From: Schleiferia thermophila | GTDB taxonomy: Bacteria > Bacteroidota > Bacteroidia > Flavobacteriales > Schleiferiaceae | Reading direction: 5' to 3' | Length of the DNA: 64,000 nucleotides | Assembly: GCF_003337435.1 (NCBI RefSeq) | Contig: NZ_QPJS01000001.1 | Coordinates: forward strand, 1,047,998-1,111,997 | Shown here: positions 1 to 9,651 of the stretch, in pieces | Layout of the letters: the number at the start of each line of letters is the position of its first letter | How positions within the stretch are numbered: the first letter of the stretch is position 1 | Notes under the pieces: model-generated | Database searches by the model: none | The model's input: the letters and a program-made list of their open reading frames with translations, nothing else | What the model was told of the DNA's origin: nothing | Position numbers and translations under genes: made by a program

Positions 1-1534
1 CGGCAAAATCACCAAGCATAGCCATATCGATGCCATAGCAATCCGGATATCGGATTTGAGGTGCAGAAGATGCTACGACAATGTGCTTTGGATTAAGTCT
101 GTCCAAAATTTTCAGAATACTGTCACGCAGCGTTGTTCCTCTTACTATTGAGTCATCGAGCACGACCAGGTTATCCGTTGCATGGACGACGCCATAAGTC
201 GTATCGTAAACATGACTTACCAAATCAGAGCGGGAGGCATCTTCGGTGATAAAAGTTCGAAGTTTTGCGTCCTTCCAGGCAATTTTTTCCATTCTGATTT
301 TTTGGTCCAGAATGTGGAGCAGGTCACTCTTGTCGCAACTGCCGCCCAGTTTCAGGATTTGATCGGCTTTTTTGTGGTTGAGGTAATGGTTTAAGCCTTG
401 AATCAGGCCGTAGTAGGCAACCTCAGCTGTATTGGGAATATAAGAGAATACGGTATTTTCCAGGTCGTAGTTGATCAATTTTAAAATTGGCTCTACAAGG
501 GCTTTTCCAAGTGCAATTCGCTCCTTGTAAATTCCTGCATCATTTCCCCGGCTGAAGTAAATTCTTTCAAAGGAACAGCTCCTGCGGGAGGTGTCTTTTT
601 TGATTTTTTTCTCTTCGAAATACCCGTTTTTTTTAATGATTAAAGCATTGCCGGGTATTAGTTCATTTATTTTTTTGAGAGGTACATTGAAAGTGGTCTG
701 AATTACCGGCCTCTCACTGGCTACGACGATCACCTCATCATCGGCGTAATAATACGCCGGGCGTATGCCTGCCGGATCTCTAAGCACAAAAGCATCACCG
801 TGCCCAAGCAGACCCGCCATTACATATCCTCCATCCCAATGTTTGCTGGCTTTTTTCAGAATGTTAGCCAGGTCGAGCTCAGCTGCGATCAGAGGGGTGA
901 TGTCTTTTTTGCTGTATCCGGCTTTTTTGTATTTCTGATAAACGTCTTCATTTTCTTTGTCTAAAAAATGGCCAATTTTCTCCAGAATGGTGACCGTATC
1001 CGCTTTCTCTTTGGGATGCTGCCCTAAGTTGATCAGCTTTTGAAAGAGAAAGTCCACATTGGTCATGTTGAAATTACCGGCCAGCAGCAAATTGCGGGTC
1101 ATCCAGTTGTTTTGCCTAAGGAATGGGTGACATTGCTCTATGCTGTTTCCGCCATACGTACCGTAGCGCAGGTGTCCCAGATACAGCTCGCCTACGTAGG
1201 GAAGCAATTCTTTTAAGCGCTGCATGGGCAGCTCATCAGGTTTCTTGTCAGCAAGCAGCTCGGCAAACCGGATTCGTATCCTGGCAAAGATATCTTTGAT
1301 GGGTGCACTATCATTGGATCTGATCCGGCTGATATATCGCTGTCCGGGCTGCATGTCAAATTTGATGGAAGCCAAACCGGCTCCATCCTGTCCCCGGTTG
1401 TGTTGCTTTTCCATCAGCAAATACATCTTATTAAGCCCATAGAAGGCCGTTTGATACTTTTCTTTATAGTAATCCAACGGTTTCAACAGCCTCAACAGGG
1501 CTATTCCGCATTCGTGTTTTATAGTGTCGCTCAT
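1..1534 (-). CDS. purF: Amidophosphoribosyltransferase-type (PurF family) protein, C-terminus cut by window edge
   Basis: Reading the minus strand from the ATG at 1532-1534 gives an unbroken frame of 511 codons to the window edge. The N-terminus MSDTIKHECGIALLRL carries the class II glutamine amidotransferase Cys at residue 9, after a short propeptide as in Bacillus-type PurF. Asn/Gly motifs of the amidotransferase domain follow (RGQDGAGLAS). Near the edge is the PRPP-binding loop of type I phosphoribosyltransferases (VVLDDSIVRGTT). The family makes 5-phosphoribosylamine from PRPP and glutamine, the first step of purine synthesis. The insert-rich, long form resembles the larger PurF homologue that many Bacteroidota carry beside a canonical PurF, so it may be a paralogue rather than the only enzyme. 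Its C-terminus is outside the window. Confidence 0.85.
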   Translation of the reverse strand, partial: MSDTIKHECGIALLRLLKPLDYYKEKYQTAFYGLNKMYLLMEKQHNRGQDGAGLASIKFDMQPGQRYISRIRSNDSAPIKDIFARIRIRFAELLADKKPDELPMQRLKELLPYVGELYLGHLRYGTYGGNSIEQCHPFLRQNNWMTRNLLLAGNFNMTNVDFLFQKLINLGQHPKEKADTVTILEKIGHFLDKENEDVYQKYKKAGYSKKDITPLIAAELDLANILKKASKHWDGGYVMAGLLGHGDAFVLRDPAGIRPAYYYADDEVIVVASERPVIQTTFNVPLKKINELIPGNALIIKKNGYFEEKKIKKDTSRRSCSFERIYFSRGNDAGIYKERIALGKALVEPILKLINYDLENTVFSYIPNTAEVAYYGLIQGLNHYLNHKKADQILKLGGSCDKSDLLHILDQKIRMEKIAWKDAKLRTFITEDASRSDLVSHVYDTTYGVVHATDNLVVLDDSIVRGTTLRDSILKILDRLNPKHIVVASSAPQIRYPDCYGIDMAMLGDFA

Positions 1535-1646
1535 ATGGATGCGATTGCTGAAGGCATTCTCTCAATCTGGGCTGGCATGCTCTGTATTTCAAATTAAAGA
1601 TAGAGCCGTTCTTTTTTGACTGACCGGTAATTCAATTTACTTTTTG

Positions 1647-2123
1647 TCACCTATCTATTTCAAATTCACTTCTCCATAGATTATCGATCATCAGCTCAAA
1701 CTTTACCAACTGTGGAGGCGGATTGTATCTGTTTGTCACTGTTTTTACTACTTTTCCGTTTACGTTCAGAGTAGTGATGGCAGAGGGCAGGTCGCTTATG
1801 TACACGTTGTCGTAAGCGTCTTGTAGATTGAGAAAATTGATGCTTACCAATGCTGCCCTGATTTTCTGTACTTCGTCGAGGGGAATATAGGTTTCATATT
1901 GACCTTTGGGGTTTGCAAAATCTTTTCCTATAAAAGTAAGTTTTCCATCGGAGTCCAAAGTGACGGTGTAGACCGGGCAGGTACCAAAGCAGGGAGTTCG
2001 TTCTAAAGTGATGGTAAAGGGCTTGTTACCATGTAAAGCCCTGGCAGTGGTATTGGACTTGCTTTTGCAGCCACCCGCTATACCACCTGCCAACATCGAG
2101 AGAAAGATTATCCAATGTTTCAT
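1647..2123 (-). CDS. DUF6438-domain lipoprotein
   Basis: The start is the ATG at 2121-2123, one base after the yidC stop; longer versions of the frame only run through yidC in another register. The first 19 residues form a lipoprotein signal peptide with a candidate lipidated Cys at residue 19 (AGGIAGGC). The mature part has the motif ITLERTPCFGTCPVYTVTL, the signature of DUF6438, a domain of unknown function found mainly in Bacteroidota lipoproteins; its two Cys in CFGTC could form a disulphide or bind metal. The near-abutting position suggests translational coupling with yidC, though no functional link is known. Length 158 residues. Confidence 0.75.
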   Translation of the reverse strand: MKHWIIFLSMLAGGIAGGCKSKSNTTARALHGNKPFTITLERTPCFGTCPVYTVTLDSDGKLTFIGKDFANPKGQYETYIPLDEVQKIRAALVSINFLNLQDAYDNVYISDLPSAITTLNVNGKVVKTVTNRYNPPPQLVKFELMIDNLWRSEFEIDR

Positions 2124-2124
2124 T

Positions 2125-3870
2125 TTAGATTTTTTTGCGCCGGAGGCTTCTGTTTCCTTTGATTTGCTGTTCTTTGGCCAGCTGCTCAAAGGTCTGCATA
2201 AATTTCGATGGTTTGACTTCTCTGGCTTGATTTTCTTTGATTTTAGCGTGCAGTTTTTCTTCGTCGATAAAGGACTTAATGGCATATTGCTGTCCAAAAG
2301 TAATCAGGTTAGAGACGAAATAGTAGTATGTAAGTCCGGCGGCATAGTTGTTAAATACGCCGAGGAATATTACGGGCATCAGATACATCATGTATTTCAG
2401 CTGCGGATATTGGTTGTTTTGAGGTGTAAGCTGCTGATTCATCCATGTATAAATGATGGTTGAGATGGTCATCAGCAATGTAAACAAGCTCACGTGCGAC
2501 CCATACCCGGGTATTCTGAAAGGCAATTCGAATACTGAGTCGTAAGTGGACAAATCCTCTGCCCACAAAAATGATTGTCCTCTAAGCTCAAAGGATGCCG
2601 GAAAAAATTGAAATACAGCAAACAGTATCGGCAACTGAAACAAAAGTGGTATGCAACCACCCAGCGGATTGACCCCACTTTTTTTGTAAAGTTCCATCAA
2701 AGCTTGTTGTTTTTTCAGCTGGTCTTTTTCATCCTTGTATTTTTCATTGATTTCATCCATTTCGGGTTTGAGTATCCTCATTTTGGCCATACTTCTGTAA
2801 GAACCATACGTAAATGGGAAAATCACTATTTTGATCATAATGGCCATGAGCAGGATGATAATGCCATAATTCAGGCCGTAGGATTCAAGCCAATTGAATA
2901 TGGGGATTACTACGCCTCTGTTAATCCATCCGAAAATGCCCCATCCCAGCGGAATCAGCTTCTCGTAGTCGTTCTTGTATTTTTTAAGAATTACAAATTT
3001 ATTGGGCCCCATGTAGAGGTTCATATCAATGGCTGAGGAGGTAGATGGCAGTTCAGCGCGCAGTGTCATCAGCTTGGTGTAATTTTCATCCGGTAGTGGT
3101 TCTACCGTCATTTCAGCATTCGGAAATTCATTCTTGCTGTTGAGTATCAGCGAAAAAAATTGATGTCGGAAGGCTATCCAGTCCAACTGTTCGGCCCTCT
3201 CGCTATCTGAACGTGTTTCGCTGAGGTTTTTCAGTTTCCCTGACGAGAGGTGGTAGTACACCGTAGTCCGATTGCTTTCAAAATCTCGATTTTTCTCAAG
3301 TCTGAATCCTTTGAGTTTCATATCGATAAAGCCTCCGTTTTGAAGCATCGGCGACTCTACCGTAATCTCAACTCGATAACTTCCATTGCGTAGATGGTAA
3401 GTGATATGTATTGGTTTGCCCTCCACTTCCGCAGAAAATCGAATGTGACTTTCTGATTTGTCGGATATTCGAAAGAAAAGCCTATCCGTGGGTACGGATA
3501 GTACTTTGCCAAGTAGTATTTTAAACTCAAGATTTTCATCTACCAGTTTTAAGGGTTCCTTTTTATAGTTGAACTGGTTTTTTATAATGGCTTGTCGAAT
3601 GGAGGCCCCCTTGTTTGAGAGGTTCAGATAAATTAAGTCATTTTCAATTGAGAAAAACTCTTCATTCGAAAAATCTGCCATTACTATTCCTTCAATACTT
3701 GATGGGATCTCTTCCTCTTCATTGATATCATCTGCTGTAGTTTCATCGGAGGTTTCAACTTTTTGTACAGCAGAGGTTTCGGCTGGTGGAGTACTGGTGA
3801 AACCTATCCACATCATAATGACTCCAATCAGAATCAGACCGATGATGGTATTGTTATCTAACTTATTCAT
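2125..3870 (-). CDS. yidC: Membrane protein insertase YidC
   Basis: The 581-residue protein has an N-terminal membrane anchor (residues about 6-22), a long periplasmic beta-rich P1 domain (about 50-340) and a C-terminal Oxa1/YidC core of membrane segments from about residue 350. The core carries family motifs such as LGWGIFGWINRGVVIPIFN, FPFTYGSYRSMAKMRILKPE and GVNPLGGCIPLLFQLPILFA. It inserts and folds inner-membrane proteins, alone or with SecYEG. The C-terminal tail is basic (NRSLRRKKI), as usual for ribosome contact. It lies 23 bp downstream of pyrG in the same direction, a gene order common in Bacteroidota, so the two are probably co-transcribed. Confidence 0.96.
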   Translation of the reverse strand: MNKLDNNTIIGLILIGVIMMWIGFTSTPPAETSAVQKVETSDETTADDINEEEEIPSSIEGIVMADFSNEEFFSIENDLIYLNLSNKGASIRQAIIKNQFNYKKEPLKLVDENLEFKILLGKVLSVPTDRLFFRISDKSESHIRFSAEVEGKPIHITYHLRNGSYRVEITVESPMLQNGGFIDMKLKGFRLEKNRDFESNRTTVYYHLSSGKLKNLSETRSDSERAEQLDWIAFRHQFFSLILNSKNEFPNAEMTVEPLPDENYTKLMTLRAELPSTSSAIDMNLYMGPNKFVILKKYKNDYEKLIPLGWGIFGWINRGVVIPIFNWLESYGLNYGIIILLMAIMIKIVIFPFTYGSYRSMAKMRILKPEMDEINEKYKDEKDQLKKQQALMELYKKSGVNPLGGCIPLLFQLPILFAVFQFFPASFELRGQSFLWAEDLSTYDSVFELPFRIPGYGSHVSLFTLLMTISTIIYTWMNQQLTPQNNQYPQLKYMMYLMPVIFLGVFNNYAAGLTYYYFVSNLITFGQQYAIKSFIDEEKLHAKIKENQAREVKPSKFMQTFEQLAKEQQIKGNRSLRRKKI

Positions 3871-3893
3871 ATTCTGTTTATGACTGTAATTTT

Positions 3894-5516
3894 TTAATCT
3901 TTTGATGACTTAGCCACCGTATCGCATGCCTTTAAAAAGTTAACAAACAGGGGATGAGGATGTGCCACTGTGCTTTTGTACTCGGGGTGAAATTGAACTC
4001 CAATAAAAAATGAATGGTCTGTCAGCTCTACAATCTCGACCAGGTCTTTATCAGGATTAACCCCTGAAAACACCAAACCGGCTTCTTCCAGTTGATTGCG
4101 ATATGTATTATTGAACTCATACCGGTGTCTGTGTCGTTCAGATATATTAGTTCTTCGATAGATGGCATAGGCGAGGGTATTTTCTTTCAGAGTACATGGC
4201 CAGGCCCCCAGACGCATGGTGCCGCCTTTGTCTGTAATATTTTTCTGGTCTTCCATCAGGTCAATTACGGGGTGTGGGGTATTTGGGTCGATTTCAGTGG
4301 AATTAGCACCAACGAGCCCGGCTACATTTCTGGCAAACTCAATGACAGCTACCTGCATACCCAGACAGATTCCAAAAAACGGAATTTTTCTCTCGCGAGC
4401 GTAGCGTACAGCTTCGAGTTTTCCGTCGAATCCCCTTTCACCAAATCCGGGTGCTACCAATACTCCGTGTAGTCCCTGAAGGGTTTCAGATACAGTATCG
4501 GGTCTTAATGTTTCAGCATGTATCCATCGTATGTTAACTTTCAATTCGGTTTTGGCACCCGCATGTATCAGGCTCTCAGCAATGGACTTGTAGGAATCCT
4601 TTAACTCTACATACTTTCCTATTAGCCCTACGGTTACCTCTGCCTTTGGAAATTTGAGCCTGTAGAGAAAATCTTTCCATTGTGCCAGGTCGGGCTCTCC
4701 CTGCATGGGCAGTTTCAACCGTTTCAATACAGCTTCATCGAGCTTCTCATTTCGCATCAGCATAGGCACAGCGTAGATGGTCTCTGCATCGATAGATTCA
4801 ATGACTGCGTCTTTTTTAACATTGCAAAACAACGCGAGCTTCTTTCGAATGTCCTCACCAAGAGGATGCTCAGTACGGCATACTAATATGTCCGGCTGTA
4901 CACCACTTTCCTGAAGCATCTTAACAGAGTGTTGTGTAGGTTTGGTCTTAAGCTCACCAGTTGCTTTCAGATAAGGTATAAGTGTGAGGTGCACGACCAA
5001 TGCATTCTCTCCAAGCTCCCACTTCAGCTGTCGGACTGCCTCAATGTAAGGAAGTGCTTCAATATCGCCCACCGTGCCACCGATTTCAGTAATCACAATC
5101 TCATATTCCCCTGACTGGCCCAGGATTTTGATATGGTTTTTGATCTCGTCCGTGATATGAGGAATTACCTGCACCGTTTTGCCCAAAAACTCCCCTCTCC
5201 TTTCTTTTTCGATTACATTTAAATATATTCTTCCGGTAGTTACATTGTTTGCTCTGGAGGTAGGCCGATTGAGAAATCGTTCATAATGTCCTAAATCCAG
5301 ATCTGTTTCTGCTCCATCTTCCGTTACGAAGCATTCACCATGTTCGTAAGGATTGAGCGTCCCGGGATCCACATTGATGTAAGGATCCAATTTCTGGATG
5401 GTAACTGAGTAGCCCCTGGACTGTAGCAAAGTAGCTAGCGATGAGGAAATGATACCTTTCCCCAATGATGACGTAACACCGCCAGTAACAAAAATATACT
5501 TGGTAGCTGATGACAT
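3894..5516 (-). CDS. pyrG: CTP synthase
   Basis: The 540-residue product has the usual family length. The N-terminal synthetase domain begins with [17 protein letters not shown] (P-loop) and [20 protein letters not shown]. The C-terminal class I glutamine amidotransferase domain has the nucleophile motif FFGICLGMQ and the His-Glu pair in VQFHPEYKS. It makes CTP from UTP, ATP and glutamine in the cytosol. The start ATG at 5514-5516 lies 34 bp downstream of a TAnnTTTG box. It is the first gene of the apparent pyrG-yidC-lipoprotein unit. Confidence 0.97.
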   Translation of the reverse strand: MSSATKYIFVTGGVTSSLGKGIISSSLATLLQSRGYSVTIQKLDPYINVDPGTLNPYEHGECFVTEDGAETDLDLGHYERFLNRPTSRANNVTTGRIYLNVIEKERRGEFLGKTVQVIPHITDEIKNHIKILGQSGEYEIVITEIGGTVGDIEALPYIEAVRQLKWELGENALVVHLTLIPYLKATGELKTKPTQHSVKMLQESGVQPDILVCRTEHPLGEDIRKKLALFCNVKKDAVIESIDAETIYAVPMLMRNEKLDEAVLKRLKLPMQGEPDLAQWKDFLYRLKFPKAEVTVGLIGKYVELKDSYKSIAESLIHAGAKTELKVNIRWIHAETLRPDTVSETLQGLHGVLVAPGFGERGFDGKLEAVRYARERKIPFFGICLGMQVAVIEFARNVAGLVGANSTEIDPNTPHPVIDLMEDQKNITDKGGTMRLGAWPCTLKENTLAYAIYRRTNISERHRHRYEFNNTYRNQLEEAGLVFSGVNPDKDLVEIVELTDHSFFIGVQFHPEYKSTVAHPHPLFVNFLKACDTVAKSSKD

Positions 5517-5550
5517 GAATACAATCTTCTGATGCAGAAAAACAGGTCGA

Positions 5551-5558
5551 CAAAGCTA
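5551..5558 (-). promoter_or_regulatory. Candidate -7 box of the pyrG promoter
   Basis: On the minus strand the sequence reads TAGCTTTG, a match to the Bacteroidota -7 element TAnnTTTG, 34 bp upstream of the pyrG start. A TTTG lies further upstream (complement of 5582-5585), but the 23-bp spacer is longer than the typical 19-21, so the -33 assignment is weak. Confidence 0.4.
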
Positions 5559-5668
5559 ATATGCTGCATCTTAGTTCACACCAAATACAATACTAAGATT
5601 TTAAGTGTGTGTATGAATTACCTCAACCGTTTTTTTTTCTTGTTAACACTTGGACTTTTTACAACTCC

Positions 5669-5676
5669 TACATTTG
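5669..5676 (+). promoter_or_regulatory. Candidate -7 box upstream of the acyl-CoA dehydrogenase-like gene
   Basis: TACATTTG matches TAnnTTTG and sits 27 bp before the ATG at 5704. It lies downstream of the alternative start at 5650, which argues for the 5704 start. No convincing -33 element at the right spacing. Confidence 0.45.
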
Positions 5677-5703
5677 CTTAATTGTAAGACATTTTCATTA
5701 TTA

Positions 5704-6705
5704 ATGTTTGATTACAAGCCTTTTAAGCTCGATAAACCTGAACTTTTGCAAGTATATACCAACGGGTTGCTGCCGTCAGGGTGGAAAGAGCACCTTTTTT
5801 CAGGAGGTTGGTTCAAAATTTTTCTTCCCCAATCGCTCGGTGGTTTTGAACTCCCACTTTCTGAAGGTCTGGATGTTCTTTACCATACTGCTGCTGTTCA
5901 AGGCAGTCTTGGATGGAGGGTCAATCTTGGTGCAGGTGCAGGCTACTTTGCCGGAAGTATGCCAGAAACACTTGCTTCGCAAATTTTCAGACCTGATAAA
6001 GTCTTGATTTCAGGTAGTGGTGCCACAACGGGCTCCGCCATCCGAAAGGGGGATTTCTGGTTGTTAAACGGCACGTGGAATTTCTGTACTGGTGCCGATA
6101 TTGCCACGGCATTTACTGTCAATGCACTCCTGGAAGATGGTACTTACCGCACCTTTGTATTGCCACCCCAACAGGTAATTGTGCATACTCACTGGCCATA
6201 TTTGGCTATGAAAGCTACAGCTACCTTTACTATTGAGGCCAAGGATGTAAAAATTCCTGAATCTTTTGCATTCACCATAGGAACTATTCAGCCCTATACA
6301 AACTATCCTCTTTATCGACTGGATTTTTCATCATTCGCCAGGTTCTGTATGTCGGCCTCGCTGCTGGGTATGGCTCATTGTTTTTTACAACATGTTTCTG
6401 AATTCCTTTCATACGAACACATTTCTCCTAACGATGAGCTCAACAATTTATCGCATGCTACACAACATTGGAGAAATGACCTCTACACGCTGGCAGACCA
6501 GGTGTACGCAAGCCTGTCTTCTCAATCAATAGTATCAGCCGAGGATAGTGTGCGTAGGCTAACTTCCAAATACAAAAATCTGATCGAGCAACTTTCTTTC
6601 AAGATTGTTCAAATCTGTGGAATGTCAATCTTTCAGAGCCATAGTCTTCCTTTCCAAGCTGCCATGGACTTATGGCTGGCGGGTAAGCATTTTTTATATC
6701 GGTAA
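5704..6705 (+). CDS. Acyl-CoA dehydrogenase-like flavoprotein
   Basis: The start at 5704 is preferred over an in-frame ATG at 5650 because a promoter box lies between them. The 333-residue product shows an acyl-CoA dehydrogenase layout: an N-terminal helical part with FKIFLPQSLGGFELPLSE, a middle beta domain with RKGDFWLLNGTWNFCTGADI and a C-terminal helical part. It is shorter than the usual 380-400 residues, and I cannot identify a catalytic Glu. Relatives include both dehydrogenases and flavin-dependent monooxygenases, so the substrate is unknown. It is divergent from pyrG and followed by 218 bp of non-coding DNA before the glycosyltransferase genes. Confidence 0.7.
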   Translation: MFDYKPFKLDKPELLQVYTNGLLPSGWKEHLFSGGWFKIFLPQSLGGFELPLSEGLDVLYHTAAVQGSLGWRVNLGAGAGYFAGSMPETLASQIFRPDKVLISGSGATTGSAIRKGDFWLLNGTWNFCTGADIATAFTVNALLEDGTYRTFVLPPQQVIVHTHWPYLAMKATATFTIEAKDVKIPESFAFTIGTIQPYTNYPLYRLDFSSFARFCMSASLLGMAHCFLQHVSEFLSYEHISPNDELNNLSHATQHWRNDLYTLADQVYASLSSQSIVSAEDSVRRLTSKYKNLIEQLSFKIVQICGMSIFQSHSLPFQAAMDLWLAGKHFLYR

Positions 6706-6879
6706 TTCTAATCAAAAACACTCCCTCTACTTGGTATATCCACCTTCTTATATTATGGACCAAAAGAATCATTAGAGAGCATTGATCATGTTGGCCGAAT
6801 GTCTAAAAACTATCAATTGCCAAATATCTGAAGGCCTGACAAATCCAGTAAATATTCTTTTTTCTTTTTTTAAATCCAA

Positions 6880-6887
6880 TAGATTTG
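6880..6887 (+). promoter_or_regulatory. Candidate -7 box upstream of the GT4 gene
   Basis: TAGATTTG matches TAnnTTTG and lies 36 bp before the TTG start at 6924, in the 218-bp gap after the acyl-CoA dehydrogenase-like gene. A T-rich tract (6858-6876) lies upstream in place of a clear -33 element. Confidence 0.4.
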
Positions 6888-6923
6888 CCTCAGTTTTAAA
6901 CAAAAATAACTACACACGCGACT

Positions 6924-7955
6924 TTGAAAATCGCTCAACTAATCCCATCCCCTGCAATGACCGGACCGGTCACTGTAGCTCATGAGCTCAGTCAATTACT
7001 AGCTAAAAAAGCCGAAGTAGACCTTTTCTATTTTGATGAAAAGAACGGCTATCGCTGGACCAATGGCCGGAAGATATCCTTCTTTAAATTGTCCCGAAAA
7101 TGGCGTGAATATGACATACTTCATAGCCATACGCTTAGACCTGACCTTTTTTCCGCTATACAAAAAACATTTAATCCCGGAGTCAGGACTGTAGCGACCC
7201 TTCACAACTTTTTCCCAGTAGAATACCGCATTGAATACCCTATTCCTCATGCCATTGCCGGCACGGCTTTTCACTACCTCGCTCTTAAAAACAAAGACGC
7301 TCTGGTAGCCATTACACCGGAAATGAAGCGATACTATCAAGGCAAAAGGCTGCAAAATGTCCGTTACATACCCAACACACGTATTTTGCCACAGCCAACG
7401 GAGTATATTCGGCAATTAGCTCTTCGGATATCCGATTGGAAAGGGAATTCAATACTGCTTATGACCATTGGCACTGTCAATGAGCGAAAAAACCTTTTCA
7501 CCATCATTCCCCTTTTGATAGCCAATCCAGAGTGGAAGTGGATTCACATCGGTACAGGCCCTCTGATGACAAAACTCAAAGAAAAAATTTCCGACCAAAA
7601 GCTTCAGCACCGCGTTCTTCTGCAAGGACATATCGATGGTGGAAGCGCACTATTGCCGGTAGCAGATGTACTGCTGCTTCCCTCACTCAGCGAGGGCTTT
7701 CCTTTGGTCGTGCTCGAGGCCTTTCAGGCGGGAATACCGGTAGTCGTTAATGATATCAGGACCTTTCAGGAGCTTTTTTCTTCTGAGGTTTTGCGCTGCC
7801 GACCATCCGACGTGGTTCAATTTAGCAGTGCAGTATCTGCGGCTATTCATCAAAAAGCACAGTTGACAGAAGCCGCTTATAGGAGATTCCAAAAAGACTT
7901 TTCCCCTGATGTGGTCTCAGCCGCATATTTGTCCCTATATGAAAACTTACTTTGA
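6924..7955 (+). CDS. Glycosyltransferase family 4 protein
   Basis: The frame opens at a TTG (6924-6926); no suitable ATG lies near, and the N-terminus MKIAQLIPSPAMTGPVTVAHEL starts directly with the first beta strand and glycine-rich loop of the GT-B fold. The C-terminal half has the GT4 donor-binding region (MTIGTVNERKNLFTIIPLL, LLLPSLSEGFPLVVLEAFQAG, with the EGFPLVVLE E-x7-E signature). The enzyme probably transfers a sugar from a nucleotide donor to a lipid or glycan on the cytosolic membrane face; donor and acceptor cannot be told. It overlaps the next GT2 gene by 17 bp, so the two likely act together. Confidence 0.85.
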   Translation: MKIAQLIPSPAMTGPVTVAHELSQLLAKKAEVDLFYFDEKNGYRWTNGRKISFFKLSRKWREYDILHSHTLRPDLFSAIQKTFNPGVRTVATLHNFFPVEYRIEYPIPHAIAGTAFHYLALKNKDALVAITPEMKRYYQGKRLQNVRYIPNTRILPQPTEYIRQLALRISDWKGNSILLMTIGTVNERKNLFTIIPLLIANPEWKWIHIGTGPLMTKLKEKISDQKLQHRVLLQGHIDGGSALLPVADVLLLPSLSEGFPLVVLEAFQAGIPVVVNDIRTFQELFSSEVLRCRPSDVVQFSSAVSAAIHQKAQLTEAAYRRFQKDFSPDVVSAAYLSLYENLL

Positions 7956-8775
7956 TCAATACCTGCCCATTTCCGTACTCATCCCTGTGTATTATGGCGA
8001 CCGGGCCGACTGGTTTGACCAGGCAATGCGCAGTCTCACACAGCAGACACAACGCGCTTCTGAACTCATTGTCGTTCAAGACGGACCCATTTCCTCTGAA
8101 CTCAACGATCGTATCCGCTTTTGGCTCAAGCTGCATCACAATGGCAAGTTGGTCACGCTTCCCGAAAATCAAGGCATTCCTGCAGCCCTTAATGCCGGCA
8201 TTCAGGCTGCTACACAGCCATGGATAGCCCGAATGGATGCCGACGACATTTCCGACCTCCAAAGATTTGAAATTCAGTGGGATTTCCTGGTGAAAAACCC
8301 TGACGTAGTCATCGTTGGCTCCTGGATTGATGAATATGATGAATCCATGACTACCTTTTTGTCTTCCCGCAGGCCGCCCGTTTCGCACAGTGAAATTTAT
8401 AAGTTCGCTCACTGGCGCTGTCCCTTCAATCATCAAACCGTTATCTACCGACGCGATGCAGTACTCAGCGTAGGTGGCTATCCCCTCACTAAAGTAATGG
8501 GCGAAGATTATGTACTCTGGACTCGTCTTCTACATGCCGGATATCGCACCGCCAACATTCCCCGTCCGTTGGTAAAGGTGCGAGCAGGAAGAGCTCTCAT
8601 TCATCGCCGGAGAGGCTGGCATTACCTCCGCCTCGAATACAAATCTATGTCTATGATCTACCGAATGGGTTTTTTTACCTGGTGGCAATACCTTCTTCAG
8701 CTATGCATACGCACTGCTGTCCGTCTTTCACCGACCCCTGTCGTAAGAAGGATTTACTCACGACTACGCAAGTAA
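7939..8775 (+). CDS. Glycosyltransferase family 2 protein
   Basis: The ATG at 7939 is chosen because the product then begins MKTYFDQYLPISVLIPVYYG, placing the GT2 first strand at the N-terminus; an upstream start at 7909 is possible but runs further into the previous gene. The GT-A fold motifs are LTQQTQRASELIVVQDG, the DxD-type MDADDISDL and a catalytic region GEDYVLWTRLLHAGY. The C-terminal part is basic and amphipathic, suggesting membrane association. It resembles transferases that extend rhamnose- or hexose-containing glycans, but the specificity is unknown. It overlaps the upstream GT4 gene in another frame, forming a two-gene unit. Confidence 0.85.
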   Translation: MKTYFDQYLPISVLIPVYYGDRADWFDQAMRSLTQQTQRASELIVVQDGPISSELNDRIRFWLKLHHNGKLVTLPENQGIPAALNAGIQAATQPWIARMDADDISDLQRFEIQWDFLVKNPDVVIVGSWIDEYDESMTTFLSSRRPPVSHSEIYKFAHWRCPFNHQTVIYRRDAVLSVGGYPLTKVMGEDYVLWTRLLHAGYRTANIPRPLVKVRAGRALIHRRRGWHYLRLEYKSMSMIYRMGFFTWWQYLLQLCIRTAVRLSPTPVVRRIYSRLRK

Positions 8776-9651
8776 TTTATGATTTTAAACCTAAGTTGTT
8801 AAGCTAAAATATCACATAAAAAATCACTATTACCTGACATATTGGTCCATATCCAAGATTAATACAATCCAGGACCATCTTATCCACATCTTATTGAACA
8901 GATTTGGAACCATTTAATCCTTGTTTAAAACTAGTAGCACAAGTAAAATTAAGTAATATGTTATAATCGTTAAAAAAAATGTTATCAGGTTTTATAACGA
9001 TTCATCATTTTATAAATAGCGATTCCAGGCAGTTGTATCTGAGTGAAGGACCTGAAAACTCAATTTATAATAAATTCATTTTTGGAAAATATCTTATGTG
9101 GATGCTGAGTATTTTAAAGGTAAACAGGTAATCTTTGTTATTTGATTTCTTTTTCAAACTTTAATATTACTGGCAGTTATGTGGGTTTTAGATGGTATAT
9201 AGAGACCTCTTTTCACCACCTTATGACCTCCGATTGGAAGGGAGGATTCTCATTAACGGAATTAATTTTTAAATTGCTTAAAATAATAAGAGATTATGCA
9301 TTTGTCATTACATGGCATGTCATAGATATTACTAAAAAAATCTCTTGCTTTACATATTTAGTAAAATCAAAGTTTCCGGTATTTCGAGCTGGTAATCTCC
9401 TGTAAGTAATTCGTTCAAATCTTTAGTTACATACAATGCTTTCAGACAATAAATTACCATCAAATTCTATATTAAAAATGATATGTGAATGCGGTACATT
9501 TATCAAATAATGAACATCATAACCTATTTTGAACAGTATAATACAACTGGATAAACGATTGCATTTTTGCCGAAAATAAAAAACCCGACATCATTTAATC
9601 TGCGCTTAGTCCCAATTCTATCTTTGCCCGCCAAAACTGACAGAAGCTACT
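8776..9651 (+). other. Intergenic region, AT-rich, no convincing gene
   Basis: This 876-bp stretch is AT-rich and separates the glycosyltransferase pair from proline dehydrogenase. It holds a 50-codon ATG frame (8979-9131) and, in another frame just after, an 87-codon frame opening with TTG (9142-9405). Neither looks like a known family. They could be two pieces of one decayed gene, but nothing proves it. The only functional signal I trust is the promoter box at 9619-9626. Confidence 0.5.
9619..9626 (+). promoter_or_regulatory. Candidate -7 box of the proline dehydrogenase promoter
   Basis: TATCTTTG matches TAnnTTTG and lies 25 bp before the ATG at 9652. TTTA at 9594-9597 is about 21 bp upstream and could be a degenerate -33 element. 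Confidence 0.5.

Noticed and set aside
5650-5703. Upstream start for the acyl-CoA dehydrogenase-like gene
   Set aside because: It lies upstream of the promoter box at 5669-5676 and the added residues do not look like the family N-terminus.
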